In this document: positions 7,733 to 15,559 of the stretch, piece by piece
How positions within the stretch are numbered: position 1 is the stretch's first letter
How the letters are laid out: each line of letters begins with the position of its first letter
From: an uncultured Clostridia bacterium
GTDB lineage: Bacteria > Bacillota > Clostridia > Christensenellales > UBA1242
Direction: 5' to 3'
DNA: 38,323 nt
NCBI GenBank assembly: GCA_944350015.1
Contig: CALVNW010000012.1
Span: 1 to 38,323 of the forward strand
The notes under the pieces: generated by a model
What the model saw: only the letters and a program-made list of their open reading frames with translations
Databases searched by the model: none
Told to the model about the DNA's origin: nothing
Made by a program: the position numbers and the translations under genes

Positions 7733-8089
7733 ATGTATTATTTATGGGTGTTTTTAATAGGCGGTTTTATCTGTATGCTTGGGCAAGTGCTAATAATTTA
7801 TACAAATATAACGTCAGCTAGAATACTAGTAACTTTTGTTATTATCGGAGTGCTACTTCAAGCATTTGGTATTTTTGACCCAATATCTGAATTTGCTAGG
7901 GCAGGAATAAATGTACCAATCATAGGTTTTGGAGCGTCGCTTGCAAAAGGTGCAATTTCTGGAGCGCAATCAAAAGGGCTTCTTGGAGCTTTTACAGGAG
8001 GACTTGAAGCAACAGCTGGTGGTATTGCCGCTGCCATATTTTTTGCCTTTGTGTTTAGCTTGATTTTTAAATCTAAAACGAAGAGTTGA
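7733..8089 (+). CDS. spoVAE: Stage V sporulation protein AE
   Basis: A 118-aa membrane protein with about three hydrophobic segments, matching the SpoVAE (SpoVAEb) partner of SpoVAC. Both share a glycine-rich loop of the type INVPIIGFGASLAKGAISG, here at about residues 60-80. ATG 7733 is preferred over GTG 7727 because AGAGG would overlap the GTG. The 290 nt before it contain no recognisable gene; no convincing sigma-G promoter was identified by eye. Confidence 0.92.
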   Translation: MYYLWVFLIGGFICMLGQVLIIYTNITSARILVTFVIIGVLLQAFGIFDPISEFARAGINVPIIGFGASLAKGAISGAQSKGLLGAFTGGLEATAGGIAAAIFFAFVFSLIFKSKTKS

Positions 8090-8131
8090 TGCTATATATA
8101 GTATTATGTATGCAAGACATAATAGCATATA
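8090..8131. repeat. Interspersed palindrome after spoVAE
   Basis: An imperfect ~15-bp hairpin immediately after the spoVAE stop. Its left arm CTATATATAGTATTATGT (8092-8109) occurs exactly, in inverse orientation, in the element after nth (26107-26124). The loop plus right arm share the 15-mer ATGCAAGACATAATA with the same element in direct orientation. Confidence 0.75.
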
Positions 8132-8195
8132 TTGTGTTTTCTAATCATCATTCAACATATGTCAAATTTTGAAGCTATTTGTCATATATTATTAT

Positions 8196-8858
8196 ATGAT
8201 TGATTATGTGGTAACCAAAAAGAAGAAAAGAAAACTTTCAATTAAAGCGAAATTTAGAATTTTGCTTTTAATTTTGCTTGCTATCATAATCCTTTTTTGT
8301 GTCTATTATTTTAAAGTGGTCTGCCCAATAATTGTAAAACTGAGTGAGGAAAGGGTTAGGTCGGTGGCTACCAGTACAATAAGCACGGTTGTTGGTGATG
8401 TTATGATAGATGAAGGCATATCTTATAACAACCTTGTCAATATAACCTATTCATCTGAAAATAAGGTGGAGCTCATTGAGATTGACACTGTGCAAGTCAA
8501 TATAATCATTCGTGAGATTACTAGGAGAGTTCAAGATGAGTTCAATACTTTGGGAGAGGAAGGTCTTAACATATCGCTCGGAACATTTACCGGCATACCT
8601 TTTTTCTTTGGGCTTGGTCCTGACATTTCAGTTAAACTTGTCCCTGTTGGCACGGTCAACACCAAGGTAAGTTCGGTCTTTAATGAGGCTGGAATAAATC
8701 AAACTTTGCATAGGCTTTATTTTGTAGTTCAATCAAATATCGGAATGGTTCTTCCTGCTTTAACTCAAAATTTTACAACAGAACTTGAGGTGCTTTTATG
8801 TGAAAACATAATCGTAGGGGAAATTCCTAACGTCTATTTGCAAGGAAGCATAATTTAA
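8196..8858 (+). CDS. yunB: YunB-like sporulation protein
   Basis: A 220-aa protein of the YunB family, which in Bacillus is made in the mother cell under sigma E. It has a basic N-terminus, one transmembrane helix (about residues 23-43) and an extracytoplasmic domain with the conserved GTFTGIPFFFGLGPDI stretch. The start is uncertain: ATG 8196 gives a normal N-terminus, while TTG 8169 would add nine residues. Neither has a Shine-Dalgarno. CATATATTA (8183-8191) fits the sigma E/K-type -10 pattern CATANNNTA and would place transcription start near the ATG. It follows spoVAE by ~100 nt. Confidence 0.85.
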   Translation: MIDYVVTKKKKRKLSIKAKFRILLLILLAIIILFCVYYFKVVCPIIVKLSEERVRSVATSTISTVVGDVMIDEGISYNNLVNITYSSENKVELIEIDTVQVNIIIREITRRVQDEFNTLGEEGLNISLGTFTGIPFFFGLGPDISVKLVPVGTVNTKVSSVFNEAGINQTLHRLYFVVQSNIGMVLPALTQNFTTELEVLLCENIIVGEIPNVYLQGSII

Positions 8859-9254
8859 GACATTAAACTGTTTATGTTTTTATTACATTATAAAAATATA
8901 TAATGTGGTACGAAACTAAGACACTAGTTTGCACTATAAACATAGTTGCTATTCTTTTTGATTGTTTTCGTGACAAAAATATTGTGTTATAGACATAATT
9001 GTGACAAACATTTAAAAACCTACCTTTAGTATTATGTCTAGCATACAAACATCTATATATTGATATTTGCGTTTTTTGTGAATAAAAATGCCTGAAAAAT
9101 AGAGTCAAGATTTGATTTTTTACTTTTAAAGCCAGATAAAATATAAAAATATAATAAAAAGTTATAAAAAAATAAATAAATTTTGAAAAAATAAAAGGAT
9201 TTTTAAGAACTTTGTAGTATAATAAGACTAAAGTGCATAGTTTAGGAGTTTATA
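8859..9254. other. AT-rich intergenic region before dnaG
   Basis: There is no convincing gene in these ~400 nt. A weak terminator-like hairpin (8860-8877, T-tailed) follows yunB, then an 8-bp perfect hairpin with ACATTATA/TATAATGT arms (8885-8906). A TATAAT box at 9218-9223, with no good -35, probably drives dnaG-rpoD. Confidence 0.5.
9218..9223 (+). promoter_or_regulatory. Candidate -10 box of dnaG operon
   Basis: A perfect TATAAT 31 nt before the dnaG start codon. The 16-18 nt region upstream lacks a recognisable TTGACA, so this is a partial promoter call. Confidence 0.45.
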
Positions 9255-11033
9255 TTGCAAAATAAGGGTTATCCTGCTGATTGGCTTTATCAGTTAAAGC
9301 AAAGAAACGACATTGTATCAATTATTGGAAGATATGTTCATCTTGAAAAGAAAGGCGGTAGATTTTGGGGGTGTTGTCCATTTCACAACGAAAAGACCCC
9401 GTCTTTTACTGTTAGCGGAGATGAAGGCTTTTTTTATTGCTTTGGATGCAAAGAGTCTGGCGATGTAATATCTTTTGTGATGAAATATGAGTCTTGCGAT
9501 TTTGCTGAGGCCGTTAAAATACTTGCTAAAAATGCAAATATGGAAATCCCTGAGTTTACAGGCGAAAAGGAAATCGTCGAGAAAAAACATAAGAAAGAGA
9601 GAATTTTAAAATTACTTGATGCGACATACAAACATTATCAAGAAAATCTTTACCTTCCAGTTGCAAAGCCCGCACAAGATTACATAAAAACAAGAGGTTT
9701 CACAAGGCAAGAACTCAATGACTTCAAAATGGGTTATTCGATAAACTGGACAGAGCTTCTAGATTACTTAAAAGACCAAGGTTTTACATATCAAGAAATG
9801 GTTGATGCTGGGGTGGCACAGAAAAAGGACGACCACTACTACGATGTAATGGCAGGGCGACTTGTCTTTCCGATTTTTAACTCCTTTAATGAGTGTATCG
9901 GCTTTAGTGCAAGGGTGCTTGGGCAGTCAGACTTTGCAAAATATAAAAACACAGCCGAAACCCTTGTTTTTCAAAAGGGAAGAGTGGTATTTGCCATCAA
10001 CCTTGTTAAAGCGCTAAAACAAAAGGGCGGGCTTGATAAAATAATCATAGTTGAAGGTCAGATTGATGTTATAGCGATGCATAGAGCGGGCTTCAAGTCA
10101 ACGGTTGCTTGTATGGGTACTGCTCTTACCAAAGAAAACGCCCACGAGCTTAAAAAACTTTCAAACAATGTTGTCCTTTGTTTTGATGGTGATAGCGCGG
10201 GAGTTAAGGCGACACTACGTAGCATTGACATACTGAAAGATGAAGGCTTTAATGTGACAATTGTTTCTCTGCCTGACAAGCACGACCCCGATGAAATTTT
10301 AAAAGAATACGGAAAAGAGTACCTTGAAAATTTGATTGACAACGCCTTGCCAATAACCGATTATTTAATTAAGTATGAGCAAAGCAACTTTAATCTGGAC
10401 AAGCCTGACGAGCGAGGTAAATTTGCAGTTCAGGCGCTAAGACATATTGCAAAGCTTAAATCTGATAGTGAAGAGGAACCGTACCTAGATAAACTGCGAG
10501 ATTTGACTGGAATACCAATAGATGTACTACGAAGAGATATAAGCAAAATCAAGGGCGAAAAGGCGAACACTAAAAGTGATAAAAATATAACCGATAGTGT
10601 TTTAATTTCAAGAGAAAATGGCAATATTAAAGCTATAAAGTTTATTTTGAGTTCGCTTATTTATAACAAAGATTTTGTGAATAAAAAAATTGATTATAAA
10701 AAGCTACTACCTCGTTTCAGTGAGGTCATTGAAAAGGCAGAGGAGCATTTGCCGATTACGTCATATTTTGATTATTTTGATGTAGAAAATATGCCTATTT
10801 TGAAAGATTGCATTAATATCAATTTTGCCGAGTATGAAGAGAACGGAAAACGGTATTTTGATGAGTGCTTGTGGTTACTAGCCAATCAAGAGCTTATTAA
10901 CAGACAACAAGAGCTTACAGAAAAATATAAACAGTGCGAAGATAACGCTCAGAGAATGGAGATAATGCAAGAACTAAGCAATGTAAGTAAGTCGCTACGA
11001 GAGAAAAAATTGGAGGATTTTTATGTTAGATAG
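9255..11033 (+). CDS. dnaG: DNA primase
   Basis: A 592-aa primase that makes RNA primers at the replication fork. The N-terminal CHC2 zinc finger shows Cys41, His44, Cys62 and Cys65. The central Toprim domain has [17 protein letters not shown] (glutamate of the VEG motif) and [12 protein letters not shown] (acidic DxD). The C-terminal ~150 residues would contact the helicase. The start codon is TTG, supported by AGGAG six bases upstream and by the family-typical opening before [12 protein letters not shown]. It overlaps rpoD by 11 nt. Confidence 0.97.
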   Translation: MQNKGYPADWLYQLKQRNDIVSIIGRYVHLEKKGGRFWGCCPFHNEKTPSFTVSGDEGFFYCFGCKESGDVISFVMKYESCDFAEAVKILAKNANMEIPEFTGEKEIVEKKHKKERILKLLDATYKHYQENLYLPVAKPAQDYIKTRGFTRQELNDFKMGYSINWTELLDYLKDQGFTYQEMVDAGVAQKKDDHYYDVMAGRLVFPIFNSFNECIGFSARVLGQSDFAKYKNTAETLVFQKGRVVFAINLVKALKQKGGLDKIIIVEGQIDVIAMHRAGFKSTVACMGTALTKENAHELKKLSNNVVLCFDGDSAGVKATLRSIDILKDEGFNVTIVSLPDKHDPDEILKEYGKEYLENLIDNALPITDYLIKYEQSNFNLDKPDERGKFAVQALRHIAKLKSDSEEEPYLDKLRDLTGIPIDVLRRDISKIKGEKANTKSDKNITDSVLISRENGNIKAIKFILSSLIYNKDFVNKKIDYKKLLPRFSEVIEKAEEHLPITSYFDYFDVENMPILKDCININFAEYEENGKRYFDECLWLLANQELINRQQELTEKYKQCEDNAQRMEIMQELSNVSKSLREKKLEDFYVR

Positions 11034-12084
11034 TAAGTTAGAAATAGAGATGAAACGTATTTTTGATGTTGCTACAAAAAAGGGGTCTATAAACGAAGAA
11101 GATGTTTATTTTAGACTATTAAAGTTTGACCTTTCAGCACAAGAAATTCAAAAGTTTATTAAGAAACTCGAAAGTAGTAAAATCAAAATTCTAAAAACCG
11201 ACACTGAAGAGAACGACGATGATATTATGGACGTTGGAATTAGTGGTTTTGCCGTTGTTGATGACCCTGTCAAAATGTATCTTAAAGATATAGGCAAGGT
11301 TCCTCTTTTGTCGCCTGAAGAAGAGATAGAACTTGCTAAAAAAATCCTCGATGGTGATGAAGAGGCAAAATCTAGATTATGTCAATCTAACTTACGTCTT
11401 GTTGTGTCAATTGCAAAGCGCTGGGCAAGTACAAATTCTCTTTCTTTTCTTGACCTTATACAAGAAGGCAATATGGGACTTTTAAGAGCTGTTGAAAAGT
11501 TTGATTATACCAAAGGTTTCAGATTTTCAACCTATGCAACTTGGTGGATTAAACAGGCTATCACAAGAGCTATTGCCGACCAGTCAAGAACGATAAGGCT
11601 TCCTGTGCATATGGTAGAAACAATAAATAGATATGGCAGAACTGTAAGACAGCTCACTCAAAAACTTTCAAGAGAGCCGACCCTTGAAGAAATTGCAGAG
11701 GCTATGGGAATAAGCGAAAGCAAGGTTGTTGAAATACAAAAGAGCGCTCTTGACCCAGTTTCCCTTGAAACGCCAATAGGTGAAGAGGAAGATAGTAAGA
11801 TGAGCGACTTCATCGAGGACGAAAGCGCAAAAAGTCCTATGGAAGTTGCCTCACAAAAACTTTTGCACGAGCAATTGATGTCAGTCATTGACACCTTAAC
11901 ACCAAGAGAGCAACAGGTTATACGTGAAAGATATGGGCTTATTGATGGTAAGGCTAAAACTCTTGAAGAAGTTGGTAAAGAGTTTAGCGTCACAAGAGAG
12001 CGTATTCGTCAAATTGAGGCTAAGGCACTACGAAAATTAAAACATCCAAATCGTAGTAAGAAGCTTGTTGACTTTATAAACTAA
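11023..12084 (+). CDS. rpoD: RNA polymerase primary sigma factor (sigma A)
   Basis: A 353-aa primary sigma factor. A short region 1.1-like domain occupies residues 1-60. Region 1.2 ([20 protein letters not shown]) follows at ~81-100, region 2 includes the promoter-melting segment [20 protein letters not shown] (~171-190), and region 4.2 has [20 protein letters not shown] near the C-terminus. GGAGG precedes the ATG. dnaG-rpoD is the classical Firmicutes macromolecular synthesis arrangement. The promoters proposed in this window would be recognised by this protein. Confidence 0.98.
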   Translation: MLDSKLEIEMKRIFDVATKKGSINEEDVYFRLLKFDLSAQEIQKFIKKLESSKIKILKTDTEENDDDIMDVGISGFAVVDDPVKMYLKDIGKVPLLSPEEEIELAKKILDGDEEAKSRLCQSNLRLVVSIAKRWASTNSLSFLDLIQEGNMGLLRAVEKFDYTKGFRFSTYATWWIKQAITRAIADQSRTIRLPVHMVETINRYGRTVRQLTQKLSREPTLEEIAEAMGISESKVVEIQKSALDPVSLETPIGEEEDSKMSDFIEDESAKSPMEVASQKLLHEQLMSVIDTLTPREQQVIRERYGLIDGKAKTLEEVGKEFSVTRERIRQIEAKALRKLKHPNRSKKLVDFIN

Positions 12085-12095
12085 AAGGAGATTTT

Positions 12096-12794
12096 ATGGA
12101 TTTAAGCAAAATATTAGAATATCAAAAACTAGATGGTCAGCTTGTAAAGATTGAAAGACAAATCAAAAATAACGAGAACAAAAAAACTGCCAACAAAATG
12201 CACGAAAATATGAAAGAGGCTCAGAACAAGTCTGTCAAACTTGAAGAAAAGGCAGGGCAACTTTTAGCTGAAATAGATAAAGTTAAGAAACAATTCAAAG
12301 TACAAGAAGATAAGATGAAGGAGTTTACTTCTAAAGATTTGTCATCGCTTTCTAAAGAAGAAATCGACAAACTTAGCGGGCTTAAAGATAAGCTTGCTCA
12401 AAACCTCAATATACTAGACAGAAACTTGACGGCACTTGCTGAAAGTGTAAACGCGGTGTTATCTGACTTTAATAAAACTATAAAAATCTTTAACAGCTGT
12501 AAAGAGCAGTTTGCTAAAAGCAAAAGTGCCTATGAAAACGAAGTTAAAGCAGTGGAGGCAAGTCAAAAGGAACTACAAGATAAGCTTGCTACGCTTGCCA
12601 AGGGAATTGATGCAAATGTTATGGACGCCTACAATAAGAGAAGAAAAGAAAATATCTTTCCTATCGTTGTTCCAATTGTAAACAACTCTTGTGGAGGATG
12701 CCATATTGAGCTTCCATATGCCAACATCTCTAAACTTGAAAATGATGGGATACTGACTTGTGAGCATTGCCATAGAATTATTTATAAGCAATAG
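12096..12794 (+). CDS. Coiled-coil zinc-ribbon protein (C4-type)
   Basis: A 232-aa protein with a long Lys/Glu-rich coiled coil (about residues 5-175) and a C-terminal zinc ribbon with CGGC and CEHC pairs. This matches the PF02591 zinc-ribbon family (HP0958/CT398-like), whose members bind RNA or act as chaperones in other bacteria. The function in spore formers is unknown to me. It starts 11 nt after rpoD with AAGGAG upstream and is likely co-transcribed with it. The last codons are followed by a structured non-coding region. Confidence 0.85.
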   Translation: MDLSKILEYQKLDGQLVKIERQIKNNENKKTANKMHENMKEAQNKSVKLEEKAGQLLAEIDKVKKQFKVQEDKMKEFTSKDLSSLSKEEIDKLSGLKDKLAQNLNILDRNLTALAESVNAVLSDFNKTIKIFNSCKEQFAKSKSAYENEVKAVEASQKELQDKLATLAKGIDANVMDAYNKRRKENIFPIVVPIVNNSCGGCHIELPYANISKLENDGILTCEHCHRIIYKQ

Positions 12795-12838
12795 ATTTTG
12801 TAAGTTATAATGTGAAAAAACATCAGAATAATAAAAAC

Positions 12839-12869
12839 TTGAGATAAACTTAATTTGGTGCTGTATAAA
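12839..12869 (+). promoter_or_regulatory. Candidate promoter of the four-way-junction RNA
   Basis: TTGAGA (12839-12844) and TATAAA (12864-12869) are separated by 19 nt, slightly long. The predicted start near 12876 lies only ~7 nt before the first paired base of the structure. Confidence 0.45.
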
Positions 12870-12882
12870 TTTTGTTTTACAT

Positions 12883-12985
12883 AAGGGGAACAAGGGCTCC
12901 AGACCTAAAGTTTTAGGTCTGGAAGATAATCGCCACGCGGTTATCTTGATTTTTAACACTGTTAAAAATCGCCCTTGTTTTTCTT
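12883..12985 (+). ncRNA. Predicted four-way-junction structured RNA
   Basis: Four helices meet with only one unpaired base (12947) at the junction. P1 pairs 12883-12897 with 12971-12985 (15 bp, three G-U). P2 is 12898-12908/12913-12923 (11 bp, loop AGTT). P3 is 12924-12933/12937-12946 (10 bp, one U-G, loop CAC). P4 is 12948-12957/12961-12970 (10 bp perfect, loop ACT). All wobble pairs are G-U on the plus strand and would be A-C on the other, so the RNA should be plus-sense. It has no T-loop or anticodon and is not a tRNA. I do not recognise it as a known RNA family. It could instead be a cruciform-forming mobile element or an elaborate 3' end of the rpoD operon. Confidence 0.65.
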
Positions 12986-13116
12986 CGTTCAACCTTGTCT
13001 AAAATTCAATCATCTTCTTCATAAGGATGATAGAAGTCAAAAAGCAAATCAACAAACGAAATCCAAACAAATATTTTCTACTTATAAAAATCTTTTTTAA
13101 AATTCGGGCTTTTTAC

Positions 13117-13145
13117 TTGCTATCTTTTAATAAAACAAATATAAT
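13117..13145 (+). promoter_or_regulatory. Sigma-A promoter of recJ-rel-hemZ
   Basis: TTGCTA (13117-13122) and a perfect TATAAT (13140-13145) have a 17-nt spacer. It lies 26 nt upstream of the recJ start codon. Confidence 0.7.
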
Positions 13146-13171
13146 AGAACTATAAAGAGAAAGGCGGAACT

Positions 13172-15559
13172 ATGATATTAAAGAAATTTTTTAATAAGGA
13201 CGCCGATAAAGTACAGCATTTTGCTCAAGAATTTAATTTAACACCTAAAATAACAGAACTTTTATTATCTAGAGGATTGAACACAAGTGAAGATATAGAA
13301 GAATATTTAAATCCTAAAATTTTACACGACCCATTCTTGCTAAGTGGAATGAAAGAACTTGTTGATAGAGTTAAACTAGCTAAAGAACTAAAAGACAAAG
13401 TGCTTATCTTTGGCGACTATGATGTAGACGGCGTGAGCGCTACATCAATTATGTTAAAAGCATTAAAACAATTTGGGATAAAAGCTGACTTTTATCTGCC
13501 AAATAGATATGTAGACGGCTATGGGCTTACAAATAAGGTTATTGATAAGATAGCTAGCGTTTATGCACCAAATTTAATTATAACCGTTGACTGCGGAATT
13601 TCTTGTTATAGCGAGATTGAGTATGCTAAGAACCTAGGAATAGAGGTAGTTGTAACTGACCACCACGAAATACCAGAGCTTATTCCAGACACAATTGTAG
13701 TTAACGCGAAACTAAGCGGGCAGGCTTATCCATTTAGAGAACTTTGTGGCACGGGCGTTGCATATAAATTTGCCGAGGCACTACTTGGCAGACAAGAGGC
13801 ACTGCAGTTTTTGCCAATCACCGCGATTGCAACTATTGTAGATATAGTGCCACTACTTGGCGAAAATAGAACTATCGTATCACTAGGTTTAAAACTTTGT
13901 GAAAAATACCTTCCACTTGGACTAAAAACAATGTTTAAAGAATATGATATACCACTGAGCAAACCAGACGCCACCGATATATCCTTTAAAATAGGACCAA
14001 AACTTAATGCTTCTGGCAGAATGGGTGACGCGGAGGACTCGCTTAAACTTTATTTTGAGACTGACCCAAGTATGATAAAAAAGGACCTTGCAAAGATTAA
14101 AGAGCATAACACCAAAAGACAGGCAATTTGCAATAAAATTTATGAAGATTGCGAAAAGGCTTTAAAAATGGTGGATATGCGCAATCAAAGAGTTATAACT
14201 CTTGCCTCTAAAACTTGGGATAAAGGCGTGCTTGGTATAGTATGTTCAAGGCTTGTTGAAAAATATCACAAACCGGTATTTTTGTTTGCTCAAGAGGGTG
14301 ATTTGCTCTCTGGTTCTGGGCGAAGTATAAACGACATAAATATTCACGAGCTCCTATCATCTTTAAAGGACATTTTAGAAACGTTTGGCGGGCACTCTAT
14401 GGCGGCGGGACTAACACTAAAACGAAGCAATTATGAGCTGTTTGCAAACAAGATAAACGCCTTTGCACTAAATAATATTAGTGATGAGGTTTTTATTCCA
14501 ATCAAGTATTATGACCAAGAGATAACAGAAGAGGAGCTTACCCCACAATTTTTAAAAGAACTCACATTACTTGAGCCTTATGGATGCGATAATCCTAGAC
14601 CTAAATTTAAAATTACAGCCCAAGAGATTGACCTGCAACCTATGAAAAAGTTCCCTCAGCACGCAAACATCAAGATTGGCAACTTAAATTTGACCTATTT
14701 CAATTTCCTTGATGACGTAGTAAAAATAGAATTTTCGAGAAAAAAATCTTTTATATTTGAATTTCAGCCTCACTCTACAAAAGGAGTTGTTGATGTCTTT
14801 GACGGTGGTAGCTTTATTCAAGAGGATGCCTATAAAAAACTTAACTCAATCGAGCTTAATCAGCTTGCCGTGTCGGGTGGTGGTGAGGCAAAATTTAAAT
14901 TTTATCCAAAAGAGGAATTACTATCTTTTGTAGGCGGTACAACAACCTCGGTGTTTGGAACTTGCTTTGTGACTTATTCTTGTTTTGACTATGTTGAATT
15001 TACTAAAAACTATAACACGGAGTGTATATATCAATTTGGTATCTATGAAGATAGAGAGATTGGTTACAACAGCGTGCTACTATCACCTAAGGGCATAGAG
15101 TGGGCTAAAAATTTTAATAAAATTATATTTTTGTCGCCAGTAATTGATAAAGACTTTATATCCGCTCTCAATAAAATCACAGATGCAGAAATTTATCTGC
15201 CTATAGAAAGTTTTGGCGACCCACGGAAGTTTGCTGGCGTCGACCTATCAAGACAAACATATGCTAAAATTTACAAGGCTCTTTCTGGGAAACAAAACAA
15301 ATCTATATACAATGTGTTTGACTTGTATGATAGGTGTGATTTATATAATCAAGTATCTTTTAATACTTTTTACTTAGCACTTTTGGTGTTTAATCAGCTA
15401 AGTTTGATTGAAATTGAAGAGGGCGATTTAATTAAGATAAAACTTAACAAATCGGCAAAGAAAGATTTAACTCAATCAAGCATATATAATAAATTAGCGC
15501 TTATAAAAAACACCTTTAAAGGAGAAAATGAGGATGTGCGAAAAAGAGTTGCAAATTAA
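13172..15559 (+). CDS. recJ: Single-stranded-DNA-specific exonuclease RecJ
   Basis: A 795-aa 5'-3' exonuclease acting on single-stranded DNA in recombination and repair. The DHH phosphoesterase core shows DYDVDGVSAT (about residues 82-91) and VVTDHHEIP (~147-155); the DHHA1 part shows FGGHSMAAGL near residue 406, followed by an OB-fold region. Length is close to the ~786 aa Bacillus protein. The ATG follows AAAGGCGG. Its 3' end overlaps rel by 32 nt, giving a coupled recJ-rel-hemZ unit. Confidence 0.95.
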   Translation: MILKKFFNKDADKVQHFAQEFNLTPKITELLLSRGLNTSEDIEEYLNPKILHDPFLLSGMKELVDRVKLAKELKDKVLIFGDYDVDGVSATSIMLKALKQFGIKADFYLPNRYVDGYGLTNKVIDKIASVYAPNLIITVDCGISCYSEIEYAKNLGIEVVVTDHHEIPELIPDTIVVNAKLSGQAYPFRELCGTGVAYKFAEALLGRQEALQFLPITAIATIVDIVPLLGENRTIVSLGLKLCEKYLPLGLKTMFKEYDIPLSKPDATDISFKIGPKLNASGRMGDAEDSLKLYFETDPSMIKKDLAKIKEHNTKRQAICNKIYEDCEKALKMVDMRNQRVITLASKTWDKGVLGIVCSRLVEKYHKPVFLFAQEGDLLSGSGRSINDINIHELLSSLKDILETFGGHSMAAGLTLKRSNYELFANKINAFALNNISDEVFIPIKYYDQEITEEELTPQFLKELTLLEPYGCDNPRPKFKITAQEIDLQPMKKFPQHANIKIGNLNLTYFNFLDDVVKIEFSRKKSFIFEFQPHSTKGVVDVFDGGSFIQEDAYKKLNSIELNQLAVSGGGEAKFKFYPKEELLSFVGGTTTSVFGTCFVTYSCFDYVEFTKNYNTECIYQFGIYEDREIGYNSVLLSPKGIEWAKNFNKIIFLSPVIDKDFISALNKITDAEIYLPIESFGDPRKFAGVDLSRQTYAKIYKALSGKQNKSIYNVFDLYDRCDLYNQVSFNTFYLALLVFNQLSLIEIEEGDLIKIKLNKSAKKDLTQSSIYNKLALIKNTFKGENEDVRKRVAN

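Larger units (their letters stand above)
12795..13171. other. Intergenic region with structured RNA and recJ promoter
   Basis: This 377-nt gap holds a candidate promoter (12839-12869), a four-hairpin cloverleaf (12883-12985), a smaller hairpin with ATCATC/GATGAT arms (~13009-13031) and the recJ promoter. No protein gene is supported. Confidence 0.7.

Noticed and set aside
8872..9108. 78-codon minus-strand open frame between yunB and dnaG
   Set aside because: Low-complexity AT-rich sequence with no ribosome binding site and no resemblance to a protein family.
12883..12985. The cloverleaf as a tRNA or tRNA-like gene
   Set aside because: It lacks a T-loop, D-loop, anticodon-sized loop and CCA; the arms are longer than tRNA arms and loops are 3-4 nt.
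12573..12992. Minus-strand open frame spanning the zinc-ribbon 3' end and the structured RNA
   Set aside because: It has no start signal and contradicts both the conserved gene and the plus-strand G-U pairing of the structure.
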